This document shows positions 11,635 through 24,800 of a DNA stretch of 64,000 nucleotides, piece by piece. The position numbers and the translations under genes were made by a program. The DNA is from Paracentrotus lividus (taxonomy: Eukaryota > Echinodermata > Echinoidea > Camarodonta > Echinidae), in assembly GCA_940671915.1 (NCBI GenBank), contig CALNVZ010003434.1, forward strand, positions 6,935,126-6,999,125. Direction: 5' to 3'. The notes beneath the pieces are model-generated. The model ran no database searches and was not told the origin of the DNA. It worked only from the letters and a program-made list of their open reading frames with translations. The stretch's first letter is position 1; the number at the start of each line of letters is the position of its first letter.

Positions 11635-14339
11635 TATTTATTTTTTAAGGTCAAATAGAGTATGTGTCAAAGGAAACAAAAAATTATGAAAGTGTTTTGA
11701 GGTTTTTGAAGTCTACATGAAGTAATAGAAATTGAGGATATACGCTTGCTTTGAATTGTACATCAGCCTCAGTTTGGAGCTTTGTCATGTAGTGTGTGGC
11801 TGGCGGAGGGGCATAAGCACTGAAAAAGCCGGGCGTAGTAAATTCAATCTTATCTGCCTTTCTTAACCAGCAGCAACAATGATATCTATAATTTTGCTTT
11901 ATAGAAGTAGAAAATAGGCAGGAGGCTTACAATGCCCAATTGCGAGCTTTTCATTTTGTCCCTTGCCTTGGCAAAACAAATTGAAACATAACATAAAGTG
12001 AAGTCATTTAAAACTGTGAAGCTGGACTTGCTACGGGCCTTTGGTCCTCGCTCTTTGACAATTATTTTGCATAATCACACATCCACTTTTCTTACTTGAT
12101 CCATTACAAACACAACTTACACGATTGTAGGCATGAAAAAAAGGGCGTCGTAGCCCCAAAATACGACGATATTCAGTGAACTATGTATGATTGCATATGT
12201 TGCTTGCTTCTGCTTTATTCCTTTCCTATTTCACTCCTCTTCTCCCAAATTTTATAATCCTACATTTGCTCGAACGACAATTGCTTTGTGGTTAAGGATC
12301 ATCGTCATTTCTGTAATATCGATCTACATAGTCGTCCAAGGCATTAATGATGAAAAATTGTCTTATTATGGGAAAAGTATTTTTTGATTTCTGTAAATTT
12401 TCAATGTTTTTGTATGCTTGTAAAAAAAATAATTGAGTACAAATAATTAGGGGAAATGCCTTGAAAAATGGATTATTTGTTGGCAATCTTGACTCTTTTC
12501 TGGAGACTGTGTCTGATATTGATATGAATGAGTCACATTTCGTACACTGTTTTTCGAATGGATATATAGCCAACTGGACTTTAGATGGCTATACTGAAGC
12601 CATGAAATGCTAACATAAAAACCTACCCTAGATTTTGAGGAAATAAAGCATTAGTAATTTGTCGTTTGAAGCATTTGAGGTTCCGCTGTACGATTCCTGC
12701 TTTAGTTGCATGTATTCTGCTGTGATGCTGAACCAGTTTTTACTTAGATTGTATGAGATCCTATAATGTAACTTAAATCTAAACCAGGGTCAATGCCTAT
12801 TTAGAAGTTTGAAATAAAAATAACCAAAAACCTGAATTTCAGCCATTCCTAGCTCCAAAATATTGATAATGAGGAATGCTCTGATTGAGTGTCTGCTGAG
12901 GCCAACGGTCATACGAAGACCTTTTAAAAATTACTCTCTTTCCAAAACTGCTTCATAAACAGCCTATCTTTGTGCTGGTACAAACAGCTCAATCAAGTCG
13001 TTCTGCAAGATGGGATGATTATTGGGTGTTTGAAACGATTCCTTTTGCTTCTGGGCAATTACCTGTTTTGAATTGATAAATTCATTGCAATATTTTCACA
13101 ATTTTAAAGTTGATATAGTGTTAAAGAAGTTAATGATTCCCAAACTGGCAGAGGAAATAGTTTTTCATTGGAAAAAAAAATCTGAACATTGGAGGAGAGG
13201 GTGGAGGGGGTTAAGTATGTGTCAAACTATGATAGTGTTTTATTGTTTATATTGAGCAAATACCTGGCTTTGATATACGTTCTATCTGTTTGTATGAATA
13301 TCAGTGTGTACGTTGTGTTTACGAAGTGCACAATTTTTTTTTCTATGCAATGTTTTGTTGTTACTGATAATGAAGAACCAAGCCGTACGATCGAAGACAA
13401 CAAACATTGACAGATTGGATTAGCAATAACAGGAGTTTATTTTGAATACTTACATTTCGTTTCCATTATCAGGTCCATCAGTGATTTTGTTGTTTAACAT
13501 AATGACTAAATACATAGTTTGTTGAAATTTGGTCTGATGTGGTGTAATATCAATGCACAATGTTATGGCACAAATGTGTTTGGTTGTTTTGCTGTTCCCC
13601 ATAAAACATTCGTGTTCGAGCCGTTGCCATGGCACACTTCTTCAGCCAGTTAATTTGACCTTAAATTTGTTTAGCGCATACATGCTGTAGTAAAATTTTT
13701 GTAGTTTATTTTACATGCATTCTGTTTATCTATCTGTTCTACTTGCTGGGCTTACAGTTTGATTGTCTGTGTGTCGCTTCACTTTTTGTCAAAAGGCAAT
13801 GTGTGTAAGTTTCGCGAGTTGGTTACCACGATGGGACCAATAGTTGCTGCAAGCTTTAAAGTAGTGTCACCTTTTGCAGCAAAATATTAAATTTCTAGTT
13901 TTTGAGAGGATTTAAGTGTTATACCAATGTACTATATCTTTCCCACATGATAATCTCAATTGGTAGGTGGTTTGTCATTTATTGGATTATTAATAGATTC
14001 AGTCTTATTTTTTTAGAACCTCGAAAAAGTATACGTAAGGTGTCTGAACCGCTGACCGTTAGCGCAGAGATAATGCAACGCTGAGGTGCGCGTGGTTACA
14101 TTCTGTGTGTTTTCCTATGCTGCATGCGTCTGTGATATAACGATGTTGATGGAGAGCTGCAGGTAAGTAGATTGTTCGTTTCATATTACTGGAGTCTACA
14201 AGCTATGACAGTAAGATTGAATAGACAGTATAGGTTGATCATATTCTAAATTTATGCCAAGTTGCATTAGCTTTCGAAATTTGTGAAAAGATACACTACC
14301 GTTTAAATATATGGTTACTAGGGTATGTTGTTAAGTCCA

Positions 14340-14700
14340 GGGTGGAAGTTAGTTCTCTCAATATATGTTTGTATGGAATTCACAATGTAGTAATGTCATG
14401 GAATGTTGATCATATCAAGGAGATTACGACATGCCATAACACCTGTAGGGCTACCTGGAAAACTGGGATGGAAGAGCAGGGGTGGGAGTGGGACCCTGTA
14501 GACAGTTGCTGGTATCAAATTTATGAGTCATCTGTTGCCAGGTTTGATATCTGTTATTGTACCACCTTATTGACACCAATTCATTCATTATTCTAATGTT
14601 TGGATAATGCTCTCAAGATGGTGAAGTTGACTTGACCAGACATGTCACCTTTCTTGGCAGTAAACAGGTTCTAATTATAATCCATCTGTTCCAGGTTTGC
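14340..14700. other. Intron, single copy of a block that is tandem in copy B
   Basis: This block (CTCAAGATGGTGAAGTTGAC and following) occurs once here but twice at 28340-28655. No exon is recognised. Confidence 0.6.
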
Positions 14701-14852
14701 CCTCCTGTATGTATACCAGATGAATATCATCATTTTAAACAAACTTTATTAGTATTGGGGCATGAGGATATTAGACTGTCTGCATGATGCAATTAAAATA
14801 ATTATTACAATCTTGAAATGGCTAGCCGCTCTAAATATGCATTCTACTTTAA

Positions 14853-14939
14853 CCCATTGAGGACTGAAGTCGGATATATTTGGGCTAAGGTCTATTGGAA
14901 ATGTGTGTTATAGCCAAATCAGCTTTTATCCCCAACATG
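14853..14939. mobile_element. TTAA-flanked mini-element, copy A
   Basis: TTAA|CCCATTGAGGACTGA on the left and an inverted CCCCAACATG|TTAA end on the right, under 100 bp. It has the TTAA target preference of piggyBac-type elements. Copy B holds the same element at 28808-28892. Confidence 0.5.
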
Positions 14940-16829
14940 TTAAATAGCTGTCTAAGATAGAAGAAGGAACTAATTATAAATAAGGCATCAAGGATAGTAA
15001 ATGATGCAATCCTACAATAGGTTACACATTTTGAAGTTTTACTTCATATTTTGAATTCATGCTCTTTATACTTTCAAATAATATAGCCACATTTATTAAT
15101 GTTTTTTATTATTCTTCTTGTTACTTTTATTCATTTTTAATTACCTGTGACTCTTTAGCATCAATAACTTTGCGTGGACAGTAAAAGAGGGCTGTGAACG
15201 ACGATGAATAATTTTAATGTTTGCCAAGTCTTTTTTCCTCTACACTGACTGGTTATCATCTGTGCTTTGAAGCTCTGAAAATCATCTTTTCTTGGAAAAT
15301 AAATTCCTTCATGATATTCAGCTCTCAGAAATTATTTTGCTAATTAAGATATATCCAAATATTGGCCTTAAGAAACGCAACCATAAACAAGAAGTATATT
15401 AATTACATCTGTATTGAAATGCTTCATCATTATTTGTGTCAACTTGCTTGCTGTAATATGAAAAGTCATTCTTTTTCAAAGATTTCTTTTCTCCATGCTT
15501 GGGGTTTCATTCTGGTCTTTTCATCCTGATTCAAGAATTTCAAGAATGAGAAATCAGTAGTTAAATATCACATTCCTGTAATGTTTGTAATGTTTTAATA
15601 TTCAGTTATTCAAATCCAACTTGTTAAGAGAGCCATGATATGTGTAATTGTCTCGCAAGCACAAAATCTGTTGTTCTTCACAAAACCTTAACTTACATGT
15701 ATCTATGCAATTAGTCATTTTCAAAAATCATAGTGCATTATTTTGATAAATATAAAAGCAAAACTAGAAAAATTATGCATGTATCGGCACGCTGAAAGGA
15801 TAGACAGTGATTGTGGGGCAGTTTGGGGATTAGTTGTTGGGGCTACTGGGTAGTTTTGGGAAGGGGGAAGGAGCGTGTTTATACTAGGGCTGAAACCTGC
15901 ATGTTTCAAATGTCTGTTATTTTGTTCGTAGTGAGGTCAAGCTTTTTGTGGATTTGTCTTTTTTGAATGAAGAGGTGGAAGTGGTGTTGGTTATCACCTT
16001 TATTTCTTGCAGAGATCTACAAAAAGCTTGCTACCGATGAAAGTATATCGCTTAACTCGATGTTATTTGTGCAATTATCTAGAGCAAATCACATGTTCAT
16101 TCTTTTCAAGTAATGTATGTAACAGAGAATGCATTTTTCAAGACTAAAGTAGGAATTCCTACTTTTTTCAACTTATTTTTGGCCATAGGAATCACCTTTT
16201 TGTGTACAAAAGTCCCTTTCTAGATGACTTTCTACTTTTTTTTTATCACTGCTTCAGTGGCATCCTGATGGTAAAGAAATTTAGATCAATTTACATTGTC
16301 ATCAGAAATAATGGAGGTGCAAAACCAGTAGATAATTACAATTATTTTTTTAAAATATTTTTCTGTATACACATATTTGTTATTTTTAGCCACCGTTGCT
16401 TACAGTTTGTTAGACAGACATTCTTTGTGCTAGAAAAAGCAGTATAAAGCGGTCTATAAATGAAATACAGTCAACCTTGCATAAAGTTTTGCCACTTTAC
16501 ATTTAAATTTGAATAAAGTGCCAATTTAAAGGCCATCGCACACCATACACTTGCCTACTTGTGAGCTGACCAAGTTTGGAGCTGAAATAAACAATCGATA
16601 TATTTTGTAACGTGCTTGTTATTGAAGATCCAGTGTCAGGCAGTCATGGGCTAAATCGTATGACGTGTGGTGGCCTAAGTTGTAAGTCCTTTAAAATAAT
16701 TTTTCTTTATATTCATATTAATTATCATTATCCCTGCTTGTCAATGAGATATATATTTTGCTTCTTTTTCCAATTGCATTTTCTTCATGATTCACAAAAT
16801 AATTTTCTTCAATGCTTTATGAAGTATGT

Positions 16830-17130
16830 ACCAAGTTTTTCTCTTTTTTTGCTTTCCATACCCATACCCAAATTTCTCTTTCTTTCTCCCTCTTTCAACT
16901 CTATTTTCTTCTGTCTCTCTTTTCTCTTTGTTATCCACTCCAACGTTTACTCACACCCCCCTCGTCTATTCCTCCTCTCTTTCCTGTCCGTGCTCTCCTT
17001 TCTTATCTTTCTCAACCTACTTTCTCTGGGTTCTTGGCCTTCCTATTCTTTCCTTCTCTCTGTCCTCTATTGATCTTAATTCAATCCTTATATCTTACCT
17101 TAATCCTCCCACCAACCCTTTTTATCCTCC
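16830..17130. repeat. CT-rich tract before an AP3D1 acceptor, copy A
   Basis: Pyrimidine-rich intron end (TTTCTCTTTCTTTCTCCC and similar). It creates spurious Ser/Phe/Leu-rich open frames. Equivalent to 30810-31110. Confidence 0.8.
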
Positions 17131-17143
17131 ATCTCACATTTAG

Positions 17144-17309
17144 GGGGCAACGTCACAGAATCACTACTTACAGCTATCCAAACACAGGTGGCAAGAAGAA
17201 ACACAGGAAACATAAGAAGGGCAAAAGAGGGCGACCATACATCAGTTTCCTAGCGATGACATTCCAAGTCGCTATTAAGTTGATATGTAGTGAGAGGAAA
17301 TGCCTGAAG
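17144..17309 (+). pseudogene. AP3D1: AP3D1 exon, copy A ([12 protein letters not shown] exon)
   Basis: Same exon as 31119-31278. Here the five-G run at the start (one G more than copy B) gives the frame expected from the previous exon, but other indels break the frame further on. The copy stops 18 bases later at the N gap. Confidence 0.85.
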
Positions 17310-17327
17310 GTAATGTTCGATTCAACC

Positions 17328-17352
17328 NNNNNNNNNNNNNNNNNNNNNNNNN
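17328..17352. other. Assembly gap, 25 N
   Basis: Run of 25 N at the junction of copy A and copy B. Copy B starts directly after it with a poly-G run, the same poly-G that opens the homology in copy A. Confidence 0.99.
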
Positions 17353-17649
17353 GGGGGGGGGGGGGGCTTAATTTGCCCTGCTGTGAGGTAAGGGCCTAAG
17401 CATAAGGGAAAAAGAAGGTTAACATGCATGACTGTACGAATTTGTTCACGAGCTTGAAAAAAGAAACAGAAACCATGGTCCGTATGTAGAACAATTTTCA
17501 CTGGAGCTTTGTTCCCGGGCTTTGTTTATATATTTTAAAGGGGCTATTGATCTTCATTTTCAGTAAAACATACAGTTTTTCTTTCTCGCTACGCGCGAAT
17601 AAGATGATCTTCAGCATGCAGCATTACAACAAACAAAAAATGATTCCTG

Positions 17650-18515
17650 ATGCCCAGATACACCCGGACAATTACCCCAAGAGGACAATTACCCCCCGGA
17701 CAATTACCCCCCGGACAATTACCCTTCGACAACACCCCCCAGACAGTTACCCCACGGACAATTACACCGGACTCGACCATTACCCGACAATTACCCGACA
17801 ATTACCCCCCCGGACATAACCCCCCCTCCGAGACAATTACCCCCCTTGCATTGATGTGTTGTGGTATTGGTATTGGGATGGTTGGTTTTTTTATAATTGG
17901 GGGGATTCAAGTGACCGCCGATTGTGAGTCTTGGGCTCAAGCCCCCCATTATTTTTTATCCGCAGAAGGTGAAGGGGAGAAAGAAGGAAAAGATGAAAGT
18001 AGAGGGGCAAGGAGAAGAGATACTGAGAGAGAGAGGAGAGATTCATATGTTTAAAATCAATAGGAAATTATTAGAAACCTGCTGAACCGGGAGAGGCAAA
18101 ATGGGCGGATTCACATATATTAGTGAGAGATAATTGTTGTCGGGGGGGAGGGGCAGGTAATATTGACCGGGATGTATCTCGGTATTGACCATAGGAGGAA
18201 TTGTCGGGGTAATGCTGGAGGGAATGTCTCGGGGTATTGCCCGGGGGTAATTGTCGGCGGTATAGTCCGAGGGTATTGTACCGGAGGGGCATTGTCACGG
18301 GGGTATTGCCGGACGGGGGTTTGTCGGGCAGGGGTATATTGCCGGGGGGTATTGGAGTTTGTCCTCGGGGGGTAATTGTCCTCGGGGGGTAAATTGTCCG
18401 GGGGTAATTGTCAGGGGGGTAATTGTCCGGGTAATTGTGGGGTATTAGTCCAGGGGTTTGTCGGGCGGATTGTCATCGGGGGGGGTAATTGTCGGAGGAG
18501 ATGTATCCAGGGGGT
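17650..18515. repeat. Inverted minisatellite of CCGGACAATTACCCC units
   Basis: From 17660 to about 17845 the units read CCGGACAATTACCCC. From about 18135 to 18515 they read as the reverse complement GGGGTAATTGTCCGG. A spacer of about 300 bp lies between. The two arms could pair with each other. No coding sequence: the open frames in this stretch are repeat translations. Confidence 0.85.
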
Positions 18516-18698
18516 AATTGCGAATATTTATCATCCACCAATCCTAGATTCCGTGCAGTTCTACTTAGTATTGGGCCATACTAGGTCATTAAAGATTTAC
18601 TGACTTAATAAATGATAAACCTGCAAATACTGCGATACTGCAGTATTTGACTAATCCTGGATAAGCTTATTATTAAATTGTTTGATTTTACATTTCAG

Positions 18699-18820
18699 GG
18701 CATCTATGTTCAGAATAATCCGTTTGCTTTAACAGACACATGCGTCACACTGGAAGAAGATGAAAGCAAGGAGGATGTTGTCAGGGTTACTCAGCTTCTG
18801 ATTGAGATATCATTTACGAG
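18699..18820 (+). CDS. AP3D1: AP3D1 exon (IYVQN ... VTQLLIE)
   Basis: Acceptor CATTTCAG. It encodes IYVQN, then a stretch that reads poorly, then [19 protein letters not shown], matching the vertebrate IYVQN...VTQLM region. The middle is likely shifted by indels. The donor is not clear: no GT lies at the expected end, so the 3' boundary is approximate. Confidence 0.7.
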
Positions 18821-21800
18821 ATGCAAGTCATAGATAATGATATAATGATGTAGAGGATTATTGATAACGATTTAGTAGAGCTGATTTGCTCTTTACTTGG
18901 CTTTTAAATCTTTCATGAAATTTGTATGGCAATCATCATATGAAGAGTTTGATTCCAAAAGGCGCTAAATCCACTTTTAGTGTTTTAGAGTAAATGTTTT
19001 TTTTACCATTTTTATTATCAGTGTAATTATTTTGATATATATGAATAAAGCTATCGTATTCGAATAATTAAATCACATTTTTTTAAAAATCTACTATCAA
19101 TTTAAATTTTAAGAAATTTTATAATTTCAATTCCCATATGGATTTAGCGCCTTTGAATAAAACCTCCGTCAGATGCCATTTTTTGTAGATTTAAAGCCTA
19201 TAATAAATGAAATTCAAACGAAAACACGTGAATATTGCTACCAGAGTATAGATACAAATTTTCTGATGTTTAAATTTTGAATATATATATATATATATAT
19301 ATAATATATATATATATATATTATATAATAATTTTTTTTTTTTTTTAATATATCTTTTTTCAAGACCGGGATTTTCGATGTTTATTCAAAAGGAGCTAAA
19401 TCCAAAATATTCATAAAATTATGAAAACTATTCTAATATTTAAAAATTTTGCACGGATGATGGAGGCTGGTACCACAACATGTGCTAAAAGATCTAATTG
19501 TATTTTGTTAGGTAAAGTGGTTAAATAAACAAATCCTAAATGACCATAGTGGATTTGAGCGCCTTTTGGAATAAAACCGTTTTGGATTAAGCTCCTTTTG
19601 GAATAAAACTCATATTTGTGACCATTTTTTTTTCAAAACTTCCAAAATTTTTTTTTATTCCAATATACTGCATTTGATTCATGCCTAAGATGCACTTAAT
19701 TAACCTATAAAATCCATTTTGGTCAAAAGTGGATTTAGCGCCTTTTGGAATCAAGCTCTTCATATACTCTCTTCCGTTGTCTTTTACCCACCTAGGCATG
19801 CTGTACCCTGCAGCTGCTGAAGTATGTTAACAAGCTTCTTGAAAAGGACGAGACCGTAGCAGCTGAGCTGGCTGATCTGTTTGTTGGAGAACTCAATCCT
19901 GTGGCTCCAAAGGCTCAGAAGAAGGTCCCTGTACCCGAGGGGTGAGTTTCCATTGAGCTAGGGTCAATCTATGGTTTGGATTAGGTTTAGTGTATGGTTA
20001 GGGTTAGTATGTCAACAAACTCACGAGGGTGAGATTCCATTGCTAATTTCAAAATATAACTTTGTGGAAGGTTTCTTGCAGACTTTGTTTTGATGGTATT
20101 CTATGAGTTGTAACGCTACTTCTCTTATAATGTTGATGTGATCCTGTAATGTGACCATATCAGAAATTTTACGATCATGACGGAACAATACTATTTTTTC
20201 AGCCATAACATCTCAAGCTCATTTTTTAGACGCTAATATTGGCTTGATCAATGTTGATATTGCATAGTGCTTTTCATGAAAAAAATTGTAAATGTTGAAA
20301 GTAAATCGTAATGTGATCTAGGCATAAGTTCAAGATATTCATAACAGTTAATTTTTAATGATGAAATGTTTTTTTCCAGCTTGGATCTTGACAAGTGGAT
20401 CAATGCACCTCCATCTGAAAGCTCCGATGAGGAGGTTACCATAGATACCATGTTCATCCATGATGCTCACAGGTAATAATCAAGATGTAGGTGATAGAGA
20501 TGATGGGTTAGGGTTGGGTTAGGGTTGGGTTAGGGTCAGGATAGATGCCCCTCCATTTGACAGCTCTATTTCAACTAGAAAAAGAAATGTTATGCTGAGA
20601 GAAAAATTGTGGTTAATGATGGCAGTGATAATTGATGATGAAGGGGATGATGATTGTGATGATGGTGATGATTGATAATGATTATGATTATGATGATGAT
20701 GGTGATGATGGCAATAATGATAATGATGATGATGATGATGATTGATGACGATGATGATGATGATGATAATGATGGTAATGATGATGATGATTATGATGAT
20801 GATGGTGATGATTGATGATGATGATGGTGATGATGGTAATGGTGATGATTGATGATGATGATGATTATGATGAATAGTGATGATGGTATTGATGATGACG
20901 GTGATGATGTTCATTTTATGGCAATGATGATGATGATGATGATGATGGTATTGATGATGAGGATGATGTTGATGATGATGGTATTGCTGATGATGGTGAT
21001 GATGATGATAATGATGATGGTAGTGGTGGTGATGATGATGATGATGATGGTAATGATGATGATGATGATGATGGTAGTGGTGGTGATGATGGTGATGATG
21101 CTGATCTGGATGCTTGTTATGGTTATGATTGATCTGAGATAATCAAAATAATAATTCTCCCCCTCATCAGAGTGAACCACCAGAAGAAGGTTGTATATGA
21201 GGAGCTTGATGAAGAAGAATCGGAGAAGAGACGTGAAGCTAGACGTGTGGAGCAGGCCAGCAATCCTCATCTTATAGATGATCGTAGCTCTAAGAAGAAG
21301 CTGAAAGATCTTGCTGCTGAGACGGATGGCGTCACTTATAATATTCCAGTGGCTAATATTGATCTGACTGTGCCTCTGCATGTCCCAGGTATGATGCACT
21401 CCCCATCTTCTTTTTGTCTCTGCTTCAGACATTTTTTAGTGTCCCTTCAGCCATTTTATGAATGTACATTTCGTATTAACATATGTCAACTAACAGCTCA
21501 AATTAATTATAGGTCACCAATGTGTATTTCCCCAAACTCGAGATTAAAAGCTTTAAAACAATATATAACAGTTTTTGTTGTTTTCAGTAGAACCCCTTTA
21601 ACCCTAAAAGGCCTGGGGGGCGGATTCCGCCCCCCCCCCTCGACGTTTCGCGCGAGATCTCATAAGAAGCATAAAGCTATCGACACACGGTTTTATGACT
21701 TTTTTCTTTTAAGTCTCGCGCAACTTTTAAGACCAAATTCGCGACGCCCGAGTATGCGGTTCTAAAGTTACGCAACGTTTTGTGCATGCTCGTCAGACCG

Positions 21801-24800
21801 AAAATTGCTCAAAAAGTGATTTTGTGTACAAATCCAATACAAATGTATTTCAAGTCAATATTCATAAATGTATGATTATTTTTACTTCTACTGCTTCAAA
21901 TCAATTAGTTTTTGGTTCTTTGTTGTCGTGATAACGTCGCCGATAATTCTCATCGAAAAAACAATAGAAAACAAAAAGTCGAAAAACAAAGAAATACATA
22001 AGAAATTTAAAAAACAATGAAATACATAAGAAATGAAATTTGATACGGATTTTTTTTTTAAATCCATGTCATCAGAATCTTACAAAGAGTTTATAAATAA
22101 AAAATTAGCAGCTTTGGAGCTTTATTTAATGAATTAGAGCAATGTGTAAATTAGCATAATTAATTAATACCAAATATTTTTCGGAAAAATTGACTATGCA
22201 ATTTTGGAGATTACGTCCTGGGTGACGTGCATGGCGATTTTCGTCACGATCGCGTGGTCAACAGCCGAGATCTGAGGGGGGGGGGGGGGGGGGGCGGAAT
22301 CCGCCCCCCCCTCAGTCATAAGGTGACCAAAAAACCCCAGGCCTTTTAGGGTTAATATCACATTAATCTACGAGCGAAAAATGTGATCTACTCTGAGAAA
22401 ATAACCCCTTCTATTCATTTGCTCCATAACTGTATTTTTGACTCCTTAGTGGTTTTGATCAAATAGGGTAGATGAATACCGGCCACTTAAGCTCATTTGC
22501 TTAATTAGGACATGAAAACAATAAAATCACAAAAGAAAAAGATTCTCATTGCTTAGCTACATCATTCAACTTTATTTTCCAAAATATGGAGGTAATCAAA
22601 TATTTGTTGAGGCAGTTATATGCAAATAATGACGTCATGGTAAATTGTCCGGCATTCCCTACAGTGTAGGAAATACCGGACAGTATGTTTTACCTTTTTT
22701 TTTGTATAAAGATCTGTCTGGAAGCACTGATTTGAATGTAAACCATCAACTTAACATGTTTGTATTGATTTTTTATAACATTATTCATTTTTAGAAGATT
22801 ATATGCATTTTACTACAAAATTTCAAAACACTCAGAATAACTTTATATCTCATGTAGATCATGACATATCACAATAATAATAAAGAGAAATAGACATTTC
22901 AAAAATGTCAAACAATTTAATAAATAAATATAATACATTATATATGTAATACTATTTGATCTACATGCTTAGCAACTCAACCCGGAAGTAAAACAAACAA
23001 ACGTCAATGTGGTGTCCGGTATTCCCTACACAAACAAAAATGACTGACCAACACTTTTCAACACACTGCCACCCCAAAACACAGGCTTTGTACAGTGCAA
23101 ACACTCCATACACGTTTGGCCCACCCTCCACACATGTCCATAATGCATGAAATAGAGGTCATGCCCCAATTCTATTTTAATACCATCACATTCTCTAAAA
23201 TTTCAATTTTTACATCAGGCCATTTTTCAGGCTGCAAATTTTCCTACCTTGACAGAGTTTAGTAGTTTTGTCGGAGATTTCTCACTGGTTGTTGTCGAAT
23301 ACAGCATTCAACCTTCCCAGACAGACCACCTGACCAATAGATGCCGGTATTTCAACTCAGTTGATCTTATGTTGGCAGCTAGGGCTGGACATGTGGTGAC
23401 CGTCCGATATTCCCTACTGTCCGCTATTCCCTACATCTACCCTACTCTGTAATGCTAGTATAGCCATAGCAGCAAAAAATGACTTTGGAGGTGAATATAT
23501 ACAGAGTGTACTATAGTTGGTGTTATTTTGCCTGACTTGAATACCATAGGGTACATGCAGGTAATATGGACCCCCTAAGCTCATTTGCCTAATTTGCATA
23601 AAATTACGAAATGACACACAGTCTAATCTTTGTTTATATGAATCAATAACTACTGCTCTAACTTTTATTGTGAAGAAAAACAATTATCACCAACTCCCCT
23701 GTCTGCAATATTCAAATGTTGACGTCATTACCAAAGTGCCCATATTACCTGCATGTGCAGGTAATATGGGACATGTATTTAATGTACGTTTTAAAAACTA
23801 CAATTACTCTACCATGTCTGGAATTTGCTTAAAATGTTGAAAATCATTAACTTTAAGATATAATTTGAAATTATAAGACCCTTCAGTAAAACCTTTGACT
23901 ATATATTTCATTGTTATGTATTTTGTATTTTGTATATTATTTCTTTTTTTAATATTATTTTAATATTATTTTCATTATACAAGTCAATATATCCCTACAA
24001 TAAGTTATTTATATTAATTATATACTGTGAATATACCCTAAAAAATCGTAGCAAAGAGATTGATGCCTCATCCCAATACTAAGTACCAGAATCATTTCCG
24101 CCATTTTGGATGTCCCATATTACCTGCACTAATGTTGCTGTGTCAGGCAAGCATTTAATGCAACATTGCACCCCTTCACTAAAACAAATTGACCTGTACA
24201 CGCTAGTATGATCAAAATGAAACTATAAGCTTACTAAATATACAAAACAATTGAGGTTACCCCCTCAAACACTCTTTCACCATCACATTCTGTGAAATAT
24301 CAAATTTTACATCAGGGTAAAAAAATGCCGTAAGTTTTATTTACCTTTTTGGTTTTTAGCAATTTTCTCAGAGAAATTTCGGCATTAGATGCTGTCACGA
24401 CGATATATTTACGTATACAGTTCATATGAACAACATTATGGTGCTCACACCGGTCATCGGTCACCGGTCGACGGTCACGACATGATTTGCTTCAGGTGTC
24501 CCATATTACCTGCTGTCCCATATTACCTGCATGTACCCTAGGGGGGGGGGGGGGGGTGTGAAATTTGATTTATGTATACTATATATAACGGCAGACGGCC
24601 CTCATGAAATTGTGATTGTATAATAACTGATAGTGTTTAGTCTAGACTGATACAATCAATGATATTGTGAGATAGAATTTGATTCTGTATCATTTTTATG
24701 ACTAACTACTTACATTACTTTCACACTGTACATCTTACTCAACCATTTCTGCACAATGGCAAACTTTCATTGGACTGTTACTATCATATGTCTATTTGTG

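Larger units (their letters stand above)
5850..17327. other. Copy A of a duplicated AP3D1 segment (probable second haplotype)
   Basis: From the poly-G run at about 5850 to the N gap, this stretch aligns in order with 17353-31297: same introns, same five AP3D1 exons, same simple repeats. It differs by a great many 1-3 base indels, including inside exons. The homology starts at copy B's gap edge and ends exactly at the gap, which is what a mis-placed haplotype or uncorrected long read would give. A true tandem duplication is possible but less likely. Copy A spans the 15-N gap of copy B with about 210 bases (13178-13388). Confidence 0.85.

Noticed and set aside
16612..17143. Phe/Ser/Leu-rich frames resembling membrane segments
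   Set aside because: They come from the CT-rich intron end before an AP3D1 acceptor. The same tract at 30746-31118 gives similar but frame-shifted readings.
20519..21432. Several poly-Met, poly-Ile and poly-His frames
   Set aside because: Microsatellite translations. Only the + strand part from 21171 to 21388 is a real exon.
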